Part shown: positions 34,701 to 44,109 of the stretch, in pieces
How positions within the stretch are numbered: the first letter of the stretch is position 1
Layout: the number at the start of each line of letters is the position of its first letter
Origin: Flavobacteriaceae bacterium R38
Lineage (GTDB): Bacteria; Bacteroidota; Bacteroidia; Flavobacteriales; Flavobacteriaceae
NCBI GenBank assembly: GCA_009901575.1
Contig: WXYP01000003.1
Span: 1-64,000 of the forward strand
Direction: 5' to 3'
Length of the DNA stretch: 64,000 bases
The notes under the pieces: generated by a model
Told to the model about the DNA's origin: nothing
The model's database searches: none
What the model saw: only the letters and a program-made list of their open reading frames with translations
Position numbers and translations under genes: made by a program

Positions 34701-34831
34701 GTTACCCGTCAAAAAGATCTTTTAAGGCTCTTCTTCTTAAAAAATCTGGAAAATGTTGCTTTGATTTTTATACAAATGTTTGATTTTGAATTCTTTTTCG
34801 TATATTAGCAACTAATTACAGGACAAATATA

Positions 34832-34884
34832 AAACATTTTACAGAATTAAACAAACAAATTGCAGAAATTTATGTAAAATGTTT
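34832..34884. promoter_or_regulatory. Paired inverted operator half-sites upstream of the S24 repressor
   Basis: AAACATTTTACA (34832-34843) and TGTAAAATGTTT (34873-34884) are perfect reverse complements, 29 bases apart. A third related site (TACAAATGTTTGA) is at 34771-34783. They lie just ahead of the repressor start, suggesting autoregulation by looped or paired dimers. Confidence 0.62.
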
Positions 34885-34908
34885 GAAATGTTAACCCCCC
34901 TTAGTATT

Positions 34909-35712
34909 ATGGAAGGTATTAATGAAAAAATAAGACTCATTATTGACCATTTCGCACTCAACAATAATTCTTTTGCAAAGCGAATAGGAGTCACAAGTAC
35001 AACTATAGACAGTATTACCAGTGGTAGACTACAACCTGATGGCACTCGTAAAAAAACCAAACCAGGGTATGATCTGCTGCAAAGTATAATTACAGAATTT
35101 GATATTAATCCTGAGTATTTATTTGGAGAAAATAAACAAATGTTGCGCTCTGCTTCTATTTTAACTCAAACATATGCTGGAATCCCACAAGTTGTTGCTG
35201 TCGATCAGGAAGGAGAAGAAAATGTGGTTTATATTCCTATTAAAGCAAGAGCAGGTTACTTAGACGGTTATGGAGATCCGGATTATATAGAGACATTACC
35301 CTCTTTTAAAATGCCACATTTAACAAATGGTACCTATCGTTGTTTTGAGGTACAGGGAAACTCTATGGTACGCACCTTCTTTGATGGAGATTTAGTATTT
35401 GGAAAGTATGTAGAAGATTTTGATGATGTTAAAGATGGAAGGGTATATGTAATTGTGAGTAAAAATGATGGAATTGTTCTAAAAAGGGTAATCAACAGAA
35501 TTAAAGAACGAAGTAAACTTATTTTAAAATCAGATAATAAAGATGGTAACTACCCTACATATACCATAGATGCCGATGAAATCTTAGAAATATGGTATGT
35601 TACTATGTTTGCCTCCAAACAAATGCCGGAACCTGTAGACGTTTACGATCGTTTACACGACCTGGAAAGTAAAATTGTTTTATTGCAAGAGCAGCTGAGG
35701 TTAGAAAATTGA
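34909..35712 (+). CDS. LexA-like S24 phage repressor with HTH domain
   Basis: 267 residues from MEGINEKIRLII (an ATG 30 bases upstream, 34879, is less likely because it lies within operator-like DNA). N-terminal XRE-type HTH (~1-65: NNNSFAKRIGVTSTTIDSITSGR). C-terminal S24 protease with the Ala115-Gly116 cleavage site (KARAGYLDG), catalytic Ser152 (QGNSMVRTFFDGDLV) and Lys192 (GIVLKRVI). Family members cleave themselves when RecA is activated by DNA damage, releasing phage or bacteriocin genes. It is divergent from the island genes with palindromic operators between, so it is the probable master repressor. Confidence 0.9.
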   Translation: MEGINEKIRLIIDHFALNNNSFAKRIGVTSTTIDSITSGRLQPDGTRKKTKPGYDLLQSIITEFDINPEYLFGENKQMLRSASILTQTYAGIPQVVAVDQEGEENVVYIPIKARAGYLDGYGDPDYIETLPSFKMPHLTNGTYRCFEVQGNSMVRTFFDGDLVFGKYVEDFDDVKDGRVYVIVSKNDGIVLKRVINRIKERSKLILKSDNKDGNYPTYTIDADEILEIWYVTMFASKQMPEPVDVYDRLHDLESKIVLLQEQLRLEN

Positions 35713-35741
35713 CTTAATTAGTATTTACCTCTTTTATCATA

Positions 35742-35820
35742 TCATTCCTGCAAAAGCAGAAATCTAAACTTTATCTAGGTTATTTTTGTTTTAATGGATT
35801 CCTGCTTTTGCAGGAATGAC
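35742..35820. repeat. Dispersed TCATTCCTGC palindromic repeat, copy 1
   Basis: 79 bases with terminal inverted repeats: TCATTCCTGCAAAAGCAG at one end and CTGCTTTTGCAGGAATGA at the other. Same family as 49992-50070, a widespread bacterial intergenic element. It lies at the right edge of the island. Confidence 0.75.
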
Positions 35821-35991
35821 GATATTATACTCTCCATCATCTGAATTTACCGTATTAAAATATAACCCCCTGATACAAAAGCATCGAGTTTTTTCTATTT
35901 ATTAGTAAATATCTTTTTTATAATTCCGTTTAATATTATTTTTATTAATTTTCTTACAAATTAATAAACCTTTTTAAATTAAACTAATATT

Positions 35992-37263
35992 ATGGGTGAC
36001 ATAAAAGATATTCAGTGGAATATTTCGCAAAGAATTTATTTGAGATTCATTTTTCTTTACCTCCTGTTTTATATCTATCCATATGGTTTCGAATATATCC
36101 AAGAATTAAACACAAGAGATATTTCTTTCTGGCCGGGTATTACAACCTGGTTTGGTGAAACTTTCTTAGGTTGGGAATTCGATAAAGAAAACCTTCTTAA
36201 TGGTTTTGACTCTAAATATGATTATAGCAGATTTATACTCATTGCTTTACTTTCTGTTATTGGAACGAGTATATGGCTGTTTATAGATGCTAAAATAAAA
36301 CGGGATTACAATGCTAGACTCAACATCCTTATAAAAACTATATTGAGATATCATATTGGCTTGACACTTATTATTTATGGCCTCTCCAAAGTATTAATGT
36401 TACAATTTGGAGAAATGGATTTTAACAGATTAGAAACCACCATGGGAAATCAAACCGGAATGAGTTTTTTATGGGCTTTTATGAGCTATTCTAAATTTTA
36501 CACCATGAGTACGGGTTGGATTGAGCTGATAGGAGGAATTCTATTATTATTTAGAAAATCCACTTTTATTGGCGCATTTATTTTATTTATAGCCATGGCA
36601 AATGTTGTTTTAATTGATATAGGGTACGATGTTAGAGTAAAAATGTTTGCTATTCATCTTTTTCTAATGACCCTGATACTATTAGGTGATAACCTCAAAA
36701 GATTATATCGTTTTTTTATATTAAATACAACTACTAAACCTGTTGAACAACAAGCATTATTTTCTAATCCAAAAGCTAAAAAAATAGGTTACTCTTTAAA
36801 AGGTATTCTGCTGCTTTATTTTGTGACATCTTCTGTTATTATTTATACTGATAGATCTGCAAAAAGAACCAATAGGTATCCAACGGTGGCAGGATTTCAT
36901 ACCGTAGAAATGATGATTAAGAATAACGATACCATTTCTGAGATAAATGATCAACGATGGAAAAACTTATCTATTAGCGGTTCTTCCTATAGGCCAGAAA
37001 CAGCCGTGATTAGAGAAGTAAGTGGGCGTAGAAATAGCTATTCATTTGAAGCAGATACACTTAAAAAAACAATGATACTGTATTCTATTAGAGGAAATAG
37101 GAAGGCAGAATTGAAATTGAAATATAAAGAGTTAAACCATCAGGAGTTTATTTTTGAAGGAACTCATCAAAGCGATTCTATTTGGATAAAGACTACGTCA
37201 AAAACATTGAAAGATTATCCATTAACGGCAAATGAAATTAGATGGATTACAGATTTAAGATAG
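35992..37263 (+). CDS. DoxX-like multi-pass membrane protein
   Basis: 423 residues. About seven hydrophobic helices in the first ~280 residues, including RYHIGLTLIIYGLSKVLMLQF and STGWIELIGGILLLFRK, which resemble the DoxX/DoxD family layout (first helix with a Y-G-x-K motif, a G-W-x-E-x-x-G-G segment). The last ~130 residues are soluble and beta-rich (ETAVIREVSGRRNSYSFEAD). Members of the family are linked to redox or quinone-related processes; exact function unknown. Followed by a strong terminator. Confidence 0.72.
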   Translation: MGDIKDIQWNISQRIYLRFIFLYLLFYIYPYGFEYIQELNTRDISFWPGITTWFGETFLGWEFDKENLLNGFDSKYDYSRFILIALLSVIGTSIWLFIDAKIKRDYNARLNILIKTILRYHIGLTLIIYGLSKVLMLQFGEMDFNRLETTMGNQTGMSFLWAFMSYSKFYTMSTGWIELIGGILLLFRKSTFIGAFILFIAMANVVLIDIGYDVRVKMFAIHLFLMTLILLGDNLKRLYRFFILNTTTKPVEQQALFSNPKAKKIGYSLKGILLLYFVTSSVIIYTDRSAKRTNRYPTVAGFHTVEMMIKNNDTISEINDQRWKNLSISGSSYRPETAVIREVSGRRNSYSFEADTLKKTMILYSIRGNRKAELKLKYKELNHQEFIFEGTHQSDSIWIKTTSKTLKDYPLTANEIRWITDLR

Positions 37264-37293
37264 GATTATGAAGCTATAAAATTGGATTAAACA

Positions 37294-37327
37294 AAAATCC
37301 CCGATGCATTGCATCGGGGATTTTTTA
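37294..37327. terminator. Bidirectional terminator
   Basis: Perfect hairpin AATCCCCGATGC/GCATCGGGGATT with flanking A- and T-runs between two convergent genes (DoxX-like and M1 peptidase). Confidence 0.92.
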
Positions 37328-37345
37328 TAGCTATTAAATTGTTGC

Positions 37346-39238
37346 TTAATTAAGCTCCATAGTATTATTATCACGTTTGATATCTGCCATTAACTGAGAA
37401 GGGTCAATTACCACAGCTTTGATGCTACTCTTAGGCTTATTAATGGTAAAATCATATGTTGGATATGCCCAGGCCCAGTCTGGTAATAATGTTCTGTTGA
37501 GGTTTGGATATGGATTTGGTTTTTCACCTCTCATCATTCTTAACGGTGCATAAAATGTTTCTTGGGTACCATCATTATACACTACTAAAACATCTACAGG
37601 CATTGGCATTAAGCCTATTCTTTCTAAAGTGATTTTAGTATTGTTACCACTGGCAGCCACTTCTTTTATTCCGTAATCTATAGTATTAGTAGTCTGTGTC
37701 CAATCTGTTAAATACCAATCCAAATTCATTCCTGAAACCTTTTCTGCAGTCCTTTTGATATCGTTAGGTACCGGGTGTTTGAATTTAAAATCATCAAAAT
37801 ATTTTTTAACGGTTTTTATCAAATTTTCCTGCCCGATTACATATCCTAGTTGCGCTAAAAAAACTTCTCCTTTACTGTACGCAGAAATTCCATATGCCTG
37901 GTTTAAATTATACCTGTCTGCATGCGTAGTTTGTGGTTGTTCATTACCAGAAGTTGCTAAAAATTGGTAGGCACGATACGCGCCTTGAAAAGGATTATCT
38001 CTCTTCTGATCCATGATCTCATTCATTCCTAAACTAGAGATAAAAGAAGTAAACCCTTCGTCCATCCACTCGTGTTTAGACTCATTGGTCGCTAAAACAT
38101 GCTGGAACCATGAATGTGCCATTTCATGAACAGTAACCCCTACAAGGCTTCCAAAAGAACGCTCCCCGGTAATTAAAGTACACATTGCATACTCCATACC
38201 ACCGTCACCTCCCTGGATGATAGAATATTGCTTATATGGATATTTCCCAACATTTCTGCTTAAAAACTCCATACTTTCTACTGCTTTAGGCTGTAATTTT
38301 TTCCAATTCTCTTTTATTTTATCATTGTTCTTATAAAAGAAATGCATCATAGGTCCGTTTTTAACCTGAACTTTATCATGGATATATTCAGGATCTGCAG
38401 CCCACGTAAAATCATGAACATTAGGAGCTACAAAATGCCAGGTTAATTTCTTCCCTTTGGTTTTTTTCATAGGTTTAGAAGGATCTTCGTAACCATGACC
38501 CACTTCCTGAGGATTTTGAATATAACCACTTCCACCTACAACGTAGTTCTTATCTATAGTCAGTTTTACATCAAAATCTCCCCATACTCCATGAAATTCA
38601 CGTGCTAAATATGGATGTGCATGCCATCCTTCAAAATCGTATTCTGCCATTTTAGGATACCACTGCGTCATAGACAGAGCAACTCCTTCTGCATTATTTC
38701 TTCCCGATCTTCTGATTTGAAGCGGAACCTGTCCGTCAAATTGCATATCAAAAGTTACTGTTTCTCCCGGTTGAATAGGCTTAGCTAAATCGACTTCCAG
38801 GATAGTACCTTCAACTTTATAGGTAAGCGCTGTTCCATTTTGAGAAAGCTTGTTTACTTTGATATATCCTATTTCATTAGGTTTTAATTTAGCAATTCTA
38901 CTTTCATAGACTGGTTTTTCCCTGGTTCCTATGTTATTCACCATACGCCCATCCGGGTCTTTTATACTTTGCAGACGAATGTCCATTTCACTTCCTGGCT
39001 GAAAAGCATTAAAGTATAAATGATAAAATACTTTATTCAATACATCCGGAGAGTTGTTAGTATATTTTAATGCTTGAGTCCCTTTATATTGAAAGTTCTC
39101 TACATTAAAATCGATAGTCATTTTATAATCAACTTTTTGTTGCCAATAACCATCTTTGACAGCTATATCAATCTTTTTATTAGCGTAAGCAGAGATTATA
39201 AAACCAATACTTAAAAATGAAGCTAGAAATTTTTTCAT
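37346..39238 (-). CDS. M1 family metallopeptidase
   Basis: 630 residues with a signal peptide (MKKFLASFLSIGFIISAYA). N-terminal beta-sandwich domain, exopeptidase GGMEYA motif (a variant of GAMEN), the zinc motif HEMAHSWFQ near residue 375 and the following Glu in EWMDEGFTSF. Aminopeptidases of this type trim peptides from the N-terminus; here probably in the periplasm or at the surface. Directly upstream in the same direction lies an S8 serine peptidase gene (28-base gap), so a joint role in protein digestion is plausible. Confidence 0.93.
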   Translation of the reverse strand: MKKFLASFLSIGFIISAYANKKIDIAVKDGYWQQKVDYKMTIDFNVENFQYKGTQALKYTNNSPDVLNKVFYHLYFNAFQPGSEMDIRLQSIKDPDGRMVNNIGTREKPVYESRIAKLKPNEIGYIKVNKLSQNGTALTYKVEGTILEVDLAKPIQPGETVTFDMQFDGQVPLQIRRSGRNNAEGVALSMTQWYPKMAEYDFEGWHAHPYLAREFHGVWGDFDVKLTIDKNYVVGGSGYIQNPQEVGHGYEDPSKPMKKTKGKKLTWHFVAPNVHDFTWAADPEYIHDKVQVKNGPMMHFFYKNNDKIKENWKKLQPKAVESMEFLSRNVGKYPYKQYSIIQGGDGGMEYAMCTLITGERSFGSLVGVTVHEMAHSWFQHVLATNESKHEWMDEGFTSFISSLGMNEIMDQKRDNPFQGAYRAYQFLATSGNEQPQTTHADRYNLNQAYGISAYSKGEVFLAQLGYVIGQENLIKTVKKYFDDFKFKHPVPNDIKRTAEKVSGMNLDWYLTDWTQTTNTIDYGIKEVAASGNNTKITLERIGLMPMPVDVLVVYNDGTQETFYAPLRMMRGEKPNPYPNLNRTLLPDWAWAYPTYDFTINKPKSSIKAVVIDPSQLMADIKRDNNTMELN

Positions 39239-39265
39239 GAGTTATATATAATAATTAAAATCGTA

Positions 39266-40888
39266 TTATTTAGTTAGAAAATCAGTTTTTCCCTTAGCAA
39301 CTTTATCTGCTAAGATAAGTGCATTAAAAGCATTTACAATCTTTCCTGACTTTGATAGATTACCAAAACTATCAGTTTTGGTATTATCTCCTCCAATAAT
39401 TACATCGGTTTTTATAGGTAAACCAGAATTCATTATGATCTTTTTTACCTGAGGAGCTGTTAATTTAGGGTAATAAGAACGAATTAATGCAGCGACTCCA
39501 CTTACTGCAGGAGCAGCCATAGAAGTTCCCTGGCTGTACTCGTATTTATTATTTGGAAAGGTAGACCATATTTTCACACCGGGAGCAAAAATATCTACAT
39601 TTCCTTTACCGTAGTTAGAAAAATTGGCAACAAGCTCCCCTCCGTATTTGTAATTTAAGGCTCCAATGGTAATAAAGTTATCTGCTATTTCAGATCCGTT
39701 TTCAACATCTGTAGGGAAAGAAGCCTCTACATCTATATTTTCTGCATCGTTTCCAGCTGCATTTACAATGAGTACATCTTTAGAAGCGGCATATTTTATA
39801 GCATCCATTACCCATTTTTGATGAGGTGAATGTGATTTTCCAAAGCTCATATTGATTACTTTGGCCCCATTGTCTGCCGCATATCGAATAGCCAATGCGA
39901 CATCTTTATCATATTCATCTCCATCTGGTACAGCTCTCAAAGTCATAATCTCTACATTATTTGCAATACCATTCATTCCAATTCCATTATTGCGTTGTGC
40001 AGCTACAGTACCGGCAACATGAGTTCCATGACTTACTTTTTCTTTATCAGGGCCATATACGATATTGTTCCCGTATTTTGTGTCAGTAATATCATCCGGA
40101 TTATCTCCAACAACTTTTCTTCCGTCAAAATCTAAACCGAAATTATATTTAAGTCGGCTATCAATATCTTCAGCATAATCTTTTAAACCTTCATAATCTA
40201 ATCCGTTTTCATCTAAAAACAGGAGCAAACCTTTAGATTGAGCTACTTGTTGATCTGTAGAAGTAATTCCTTTTAAATCTTCTATAGTGTATTCTTCTTT
40301 TCCTAAATGATCTTTAATGACTTTTTGTGCTAGTGGAACAAACTGTATTATCTGCCCTACCTGCTCTTTCTCCTGCTTGGTTTTAGCAATTTCAGTATCA
40401 TATTCACTTTTTAAACTTTTATAAAGTTCAGAGCCAGTATTTTCCTTTTTAAGGATTCTTACATACTCAAGGTTTTCATGAATAGCATCCCCAAGAAAAT
40501 TCCAGCCGTGAATATCATCGATATAACCATTTTTATCATCGTCAATTCCATTGTTTGGCTTTTCATCAGTATTGGTCCAGATCACATTTTTTAGATCTTC
40601 ATGATCAATATCAATACCGGAGTCGATGATCCCAACGATTACCGTTTGGCCTTTTTTATTTTTTAAAAGCTCATCATAAGCTCTGTCGACACTCATCCCT
40701 GGAATGGTATCGGTTAATAAATCCAGCTGATTCCAGTTTTCAAGCTGTTCTTCAGTTAAATCGGAAACCTTTGTAGGTACCGTATCTACTTTTTCAATTG
40801 GTGTAGATAAAATAGTAGTAGTCCCGCAAGAATACAGGGCCAGAACAGTAACAAAAAGAAAAAGTTTTATAAATCTCATTTGTTTCAT
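39266..40888 (-). CDS. S8 family (subtilisin-like) serine peptidase lipoprotein
   Basis: 540 residues. Lipoprotein signal FLFVTVLALYSC, predicted to anchor the mature protein in the envelope. The catalytic triad is present: Asp in IVGIIDSGIDIDHEDL, His in SHGTHVAGT near residue 285, Ser in QGTSMAAPAVSG near residue 455. A ~100-residue Lys/Glu/Gln-rich insertion (~155-255) between Asp and His is typical of some Bacteroidota members. It lies between an MBL hydrolase (1-base gap) and an M1 peptidase and probably acts on envelope or external protein substrates. Confidence 0.93.
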   Translation of the reverse strand: MKQMRFIKLFLFVTVLALYSCGTTTILSTPIEKVDTVPTKVSDLTEEQLENWNQLDLLTDTIPGMSVDRAYDELLKNKKGQTVIVGIIDSGIDIDHEDLKNVIWTNTDEKPNNGIDDDKNGYIDDIHGWNFLGDAIHENLEYVRILKKENTGSELYKSLKSEYDTEIAKTKQEKEQVGQIIQFVPLAQKVIKDHLGKEEYTIEDLKGITSTDQQVAQSKGLLLFLDENGLDYEGLKDYAEDIDSRLKYNFGLDFDGRKVVGDNPDDITDTKYGNNIVYGPDKEKVSHGTHVAGTVAAQRNNGIGMNGIANNVEIMTLRAVPDGDEYDKDVALAIRYAADNGAKVINMSFGKSHSPHQKWVMDAIKYAASKDVLIVNAAGNDAENIDVEASFPTDVENGSEIADNFITIGALNYKYGGELVANFSNYGKGNVDIFAPGVKIWSTFPNNKYEYSQGTSMAAPAVSGVAALIRSYYPKLTAPQVKKIIMNSGLPIKTDVIIGGDNTKTDSFGNLSKSGKIVNAFNALILADKVAKGKTDFLTK

Positions 40889-40889
40889 T

Positions 40890-41750
40890 TTAGTTAAATA
40901 ATTCGTTGAATGTAAAAGTCTCTTTTAAGCGAACACCTTTTTCTGTATGTTGTAATGTACATATTTCATTAGTGGCATCATGTTCTAAAAAGAGGTAATA
41001 ATTTTTTGTGGCAGCTTCGTCCAAAAATTTGGCTTTTTCGTCTAAGGTGAGTAACGGACGTGTATCATATCCCATGACAAACGGTACGGGAATATGCCCT
41101 ACAGTAGGTAATAAATCGGCCATAAACACCAATGTCTTTCCTTGATAATGAATATGAGGAATCATTTGTTTATCTGTATGTCCGTTAGCGAATAAAATAT
41201 CAAAGCCTAGTTCAGAATTCTTAAGATAATTGGTTTCGGGTAGAGAAATGTGATGTAATTGACCACTTTCTTCCATAGGGAGAATATTTTCTTTTAAAAA
41301 AGAAGCTTTTTCGCGGGCATTTGGCTTGGTTGCCCATTCCCAGTGATCTTTATTGGTCCAGAATCTGGCGTTTTTAAAAGCTGGCTCCAGGAATGTTTTG
41401 TCAGCATTCCATTGTACACTTCCTCCACAGTGATCAAAATGAAGATGACTCATAAAAACATCGGTAATATCATCCCTGTGAAATCCGTGTTTCTTAAGGG
41501 AATCATCTATATTATCATCACCCCATAAGTAGTAATATCCGAAAAACTTATCGCTTTGTTTATTCCCCATTCCCGTATCTATCAAAATAAGCCGGTCTCC
41601 ATCTTCTATAAGCAAGCATCGTGCCGCTATATCAATCATATTATTTTCATCTGCAGGATTTGTCCGGTTCCATAATGATTTTGGAACTACGCCAAACATA
41701 GCACCACCATCTAACTTAAAATTTCCGGATTCAATAGGGTATAGCTTCAT
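40890..41750 (-). CDS. MBL fold metallo-hydrolase
   Basis: 286 residues from ATG 41750; a TTG 21 bases upstream is less likely. The zinc motif SHLHFDHCGG (HxHxDH) is near residue 115, with FANGHTDKQMI as the next metal-ligand segment and LEHDAT near the end. The fold hydrolyses esters, lactones or thioesters; the substrate is not readable, though AHL-lactonase-like members share this arrangement. It is the first gene of the set leading to the S8 and M1 peptidases. Confidence 0.85.
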   Translation of the reverse strand: MKLYPIESGNFKLDGGAMFGVVPKSLWNRTNPADENNMIDIAARCLLIEDGDRLILIDTGMGNKQSDKFFGYYYLWGDDNIDDSLKKHGFHRDDITDVFMSHLHFDHCGGSVQWNADKTFLEPAFKNARFWTNKDHWEWATKPNAREKASFLKENILPMEESGQLHHISLPETNYLKNSELGFDILFANGHTDKQMIPHIHYQGKTLVFMADLLPTVGHIPVPFVMGYDTRPLLTLDEKAKFLDEAATKNYYLFLEHDATNEICTLQHTEKGVRLKETFTFNELFN

Positions 41751-41864
41751 AATTTCAAAAAATCTTTGCAAAATAAGAAAAGAAGGTTAAACAGTTATGT
41801 TTACCCCGGTTTTATTAGCCTATTTTTAACAAAAAAGAAGTTAAATTTTTAACATTATAATGCT

Positions 41865-44105
41865 TTATACAGGTCGGGAAGATCTATAGTACTGCTTTTC
41901 AATTATATTTTTAAGACGTGCCCCATAATCGATCATCGCCTTAATTTCTTTTACCCCAGACAGCCTGTCTTTATCTTTTATAAAGAGACTTTCTCCATTA
42001 GATTCTATATGGTAATAAGGATTACTTTCAAAAAAGAGGATCAATTCATCTGTAAAAAACTCTTTAATACTCTCCTGATCTTCTCCTAAAAGGAAGAAAC
42101 GTTTAGAAAAGTCACTATGTCCTTCTATGTCAATATCTTTATGCCCTGTCCATTGATACAATACATTTAGAAAATCTTCTTTATCCAGGGTAAAAACAGG
42201 GATTTTTTTCTTTAGTTTATAAGAAAGCATAGTTGCTTTCACAACTTCTTTTGCAATAAATTCACCTTCACTGTACTCAATATCAAAGATCATGAATGTT
42301 TTATCGGGGTCGTAAAGCCTGTTGTAGAGGTGTTTTATTTGTCGGGTTTTAAAAAATTCAAAATCATAAAGAAAAAGGACGTTTTTTAATTTTTTAGGTT
42401 CATATATCCAATGAAAATCTTTAGCGATATCTTTAATTAAATTTTGCCGTTTGGTAAGATATTTTTCAATATTGATAATAGATTGAAACGGAATTATTTT
42501 CCTGATAGCAAAAGGATGAGTTGAATCGGTTTCATGTGCATCCAAACCAATAATTTCAAAATTTCCTCCTCTTCGTAAAAACGTTTGCTGGTAAGCGTTG
42601 AGGTTATCCATTACCGTATGATCTACAAAATCACACATAGAAAAATCGACAATTACTTCCTGATTTTCCGGTATTACATCCAGTTTTGCTTTTAGCTTGT
42701 AAAAATTTAAAAAACTACAGAAGTTTTTAACGCTTACAAAGTAATTTCCGGTATCATCTTCTTTAAACATGAGCACGTTAGGCTTTAAAAAGTTTCGAAG
42801 AAAAAGCGAAAAACTTTTATTGATTAAAACGTGAGTGATAAAGGTGATTAAAATACCTATGGAGATACCCGTAATCAGATTTGTGAAAATGGTAGTTAGT
42901 AGTGTTATGAAGAAGATAAATAATTGCTCTTTTCCAATTTTTGATATTTTTCTGATATTCTCCGGAGCTGTTAATTTATACCCTGTATATACCAAAATTG
43001 CAGCAAGAGCAGGTAATGGAATTCTTTTTAATTGCTCCTGGAACAGCAGAATAAATAAAATGAGAAAAAATGCATGAAAAAAATTAGAAGAACGATTACT
43101 ACCTCCATTGTTTACATTGACTGAGCTTCTGGCAATAACAGTTACTACATTTAACCCTCCTAAAAAACCACTAATGGTTGTCGCTAAACCAAGAGCTTTG
43201 AGATCTTTACTGACATTACTTCTTCTTTTTTGAGGATCAAGCTTATCTACCGCTTTTATACTTAATAAAGATTCGATGCTGGAAATTAATGTAATGGCAA
43301 TCACTGTTCCCCAAAAACTGATATCAAAAGCCTTTGAAAAATCGGGAAACGCCAGGCTGGAAGTGATATTATCAGGAAGTACAACCAAAAGGTTTTTGGA
43401 AATGGGGTAAGCATCTGTACTCATATATTGATAATAATAACTAATTCCTATGGTGATGATAACAATCCACATAGGAGCAGGGACCAACTGAAAATATTTG
43501 TTTCTGATTTTTGAATAAAAAACCATGATCAATAAACTTATGATACCTACTAATGCTGCGGCGATAGTTTCATAAGGAGCAGATGTAAATAAAACCGAAA
43601 TGGCATTTGGAGCCTTTATTAAAAGCTCTGGAATAGATCCTTTAGTACCAGGTTGACCTACCATCACATGGAATTGCTTTGCAAAAATACCAACCCCAAT
43701 AGCAGCGAGCATTCCCTGGATAGCAGAAGAAGGGAAAAAATCGCTTAATATTCCCAATCTTAAAAATCCGAGAATAATCATTAAGATACCTGAAAGCACA
43801 ACAGCAGCTAGTGTCAATAGGTACCCTTGATAGAGGTCACCTCCGCCTAAAGTTGTGATTGCACTAAGTAACACAATTACGAGTCCGTTTCCGGGTCCTG
43901 TAACAGTAACATTGGAGCCTCCAAATATTGCAACAACGATACCTCCAATGATAGAAGCAATGACCCCTGATATTGGAGGAGCTTCAGAAGCAATAGCTAG
44001 CCCCAGACCAAGAGGCAGGGCAATTAGAGATACTACAAATCCCGAAAAGATATTTTTCGGAAGTGCTCCTATAAAAGTCTTTATGTTATTTTTTTTAGCC
44101 CCCAA
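41865..44105 (-). CDS. SulP family anion transporter with STAS domain and C-terminal extension
   Basis: 746 residues. Membrane domain (~15-435) with the family start GALPKNIFSGFVVSLIALPLGLGLA and the GGSNVTVTGPGNGLVI motif. A STAS-like domain follows (~455-560: IVDFSMCDFVDHTVMDNLNAY). An extra ~190 residues (KNVLFLYDFEFFKTRQIKHLYNRL to LKNIIEKQYY) extend the C-terminus beyond what most SulP proteins have, with a second soluble domain. Family members move bicarbonate, sulfate or other anions. It starts 4 bases after a universal stress protein gene, so the two are co-expressed. Confidence 0.88.
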   Translation of the reverse strand: MGAKKNNIKTFIGALPKNIFSGFVVSLIALPLGLGLAIASEAPPISGVIASIIGGIVVAIFGGSNVTVTGPGNGLVIVLLSAITTLGGGDLYQGYLLTLAAVVLSGILMIILGFLRLGILSDFFPSSAIQGMLAAIGVGIFAKQFHVMVGQPGTKGSIPELLIKAPNAISVLFTSAPYETIAAALVGIISLLIMVFYSKIRNKYFQLVPAPMWIVIITIGISYYYQYMSTDAYPISKNLLVVLPDNITSSLAFPDFSKAFDISFWGTVIAITLISSIESLLSIKAVDKLDPQKRRSNVSKDLKALGLATTISGFLGGLNVVTVIARSSVNVNNGGSNRSSNFFHAFFLILFILLFQEQLKRIPLPALAAILVYTGYKLTAPENIRKISKIGKEQLFIFFITLLTTIFTNLITGISIGILITFITHVLINKSFSLFLRNFLKPNVLMFKEDDTGNYFVSVKNFCSFLNFYKLKAKLDVIPENQEVIVDFSMCDFVDHTVMDNLNAYQQTFLRRGGNFEIIGLDAHETDSTHPFAIRKIIPFQSIINIEKYLTKRQNLIKDIAKDFHWIYEPKKLKNVLFLYDFEFFKTRQIKHLYNRLYDPDKTFMIFDIEYSEGEFIAKEVVKATMLSYKLKKKIPVFTLDKEDFLNVLYQWTGHKDIDIEGHSDFSKRFFLLGEDQESIKEFFTDELILFFESNPYYHIESNGESLFIKDKDRLSGVKEIKAMIDYGARLKNIIEKQYYRSSRPV

Positions 44106-44109
44106 TATC

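Noticed and set aside
16480-35712. Complete contractile injection system (eCIS, T6SS) or tailocin
   Set aside because: I looked for sheath, tube, spike, baseplate and AAA+ ATPase genes and found none; only fibre-, lysis- and toxin-type genes are present.
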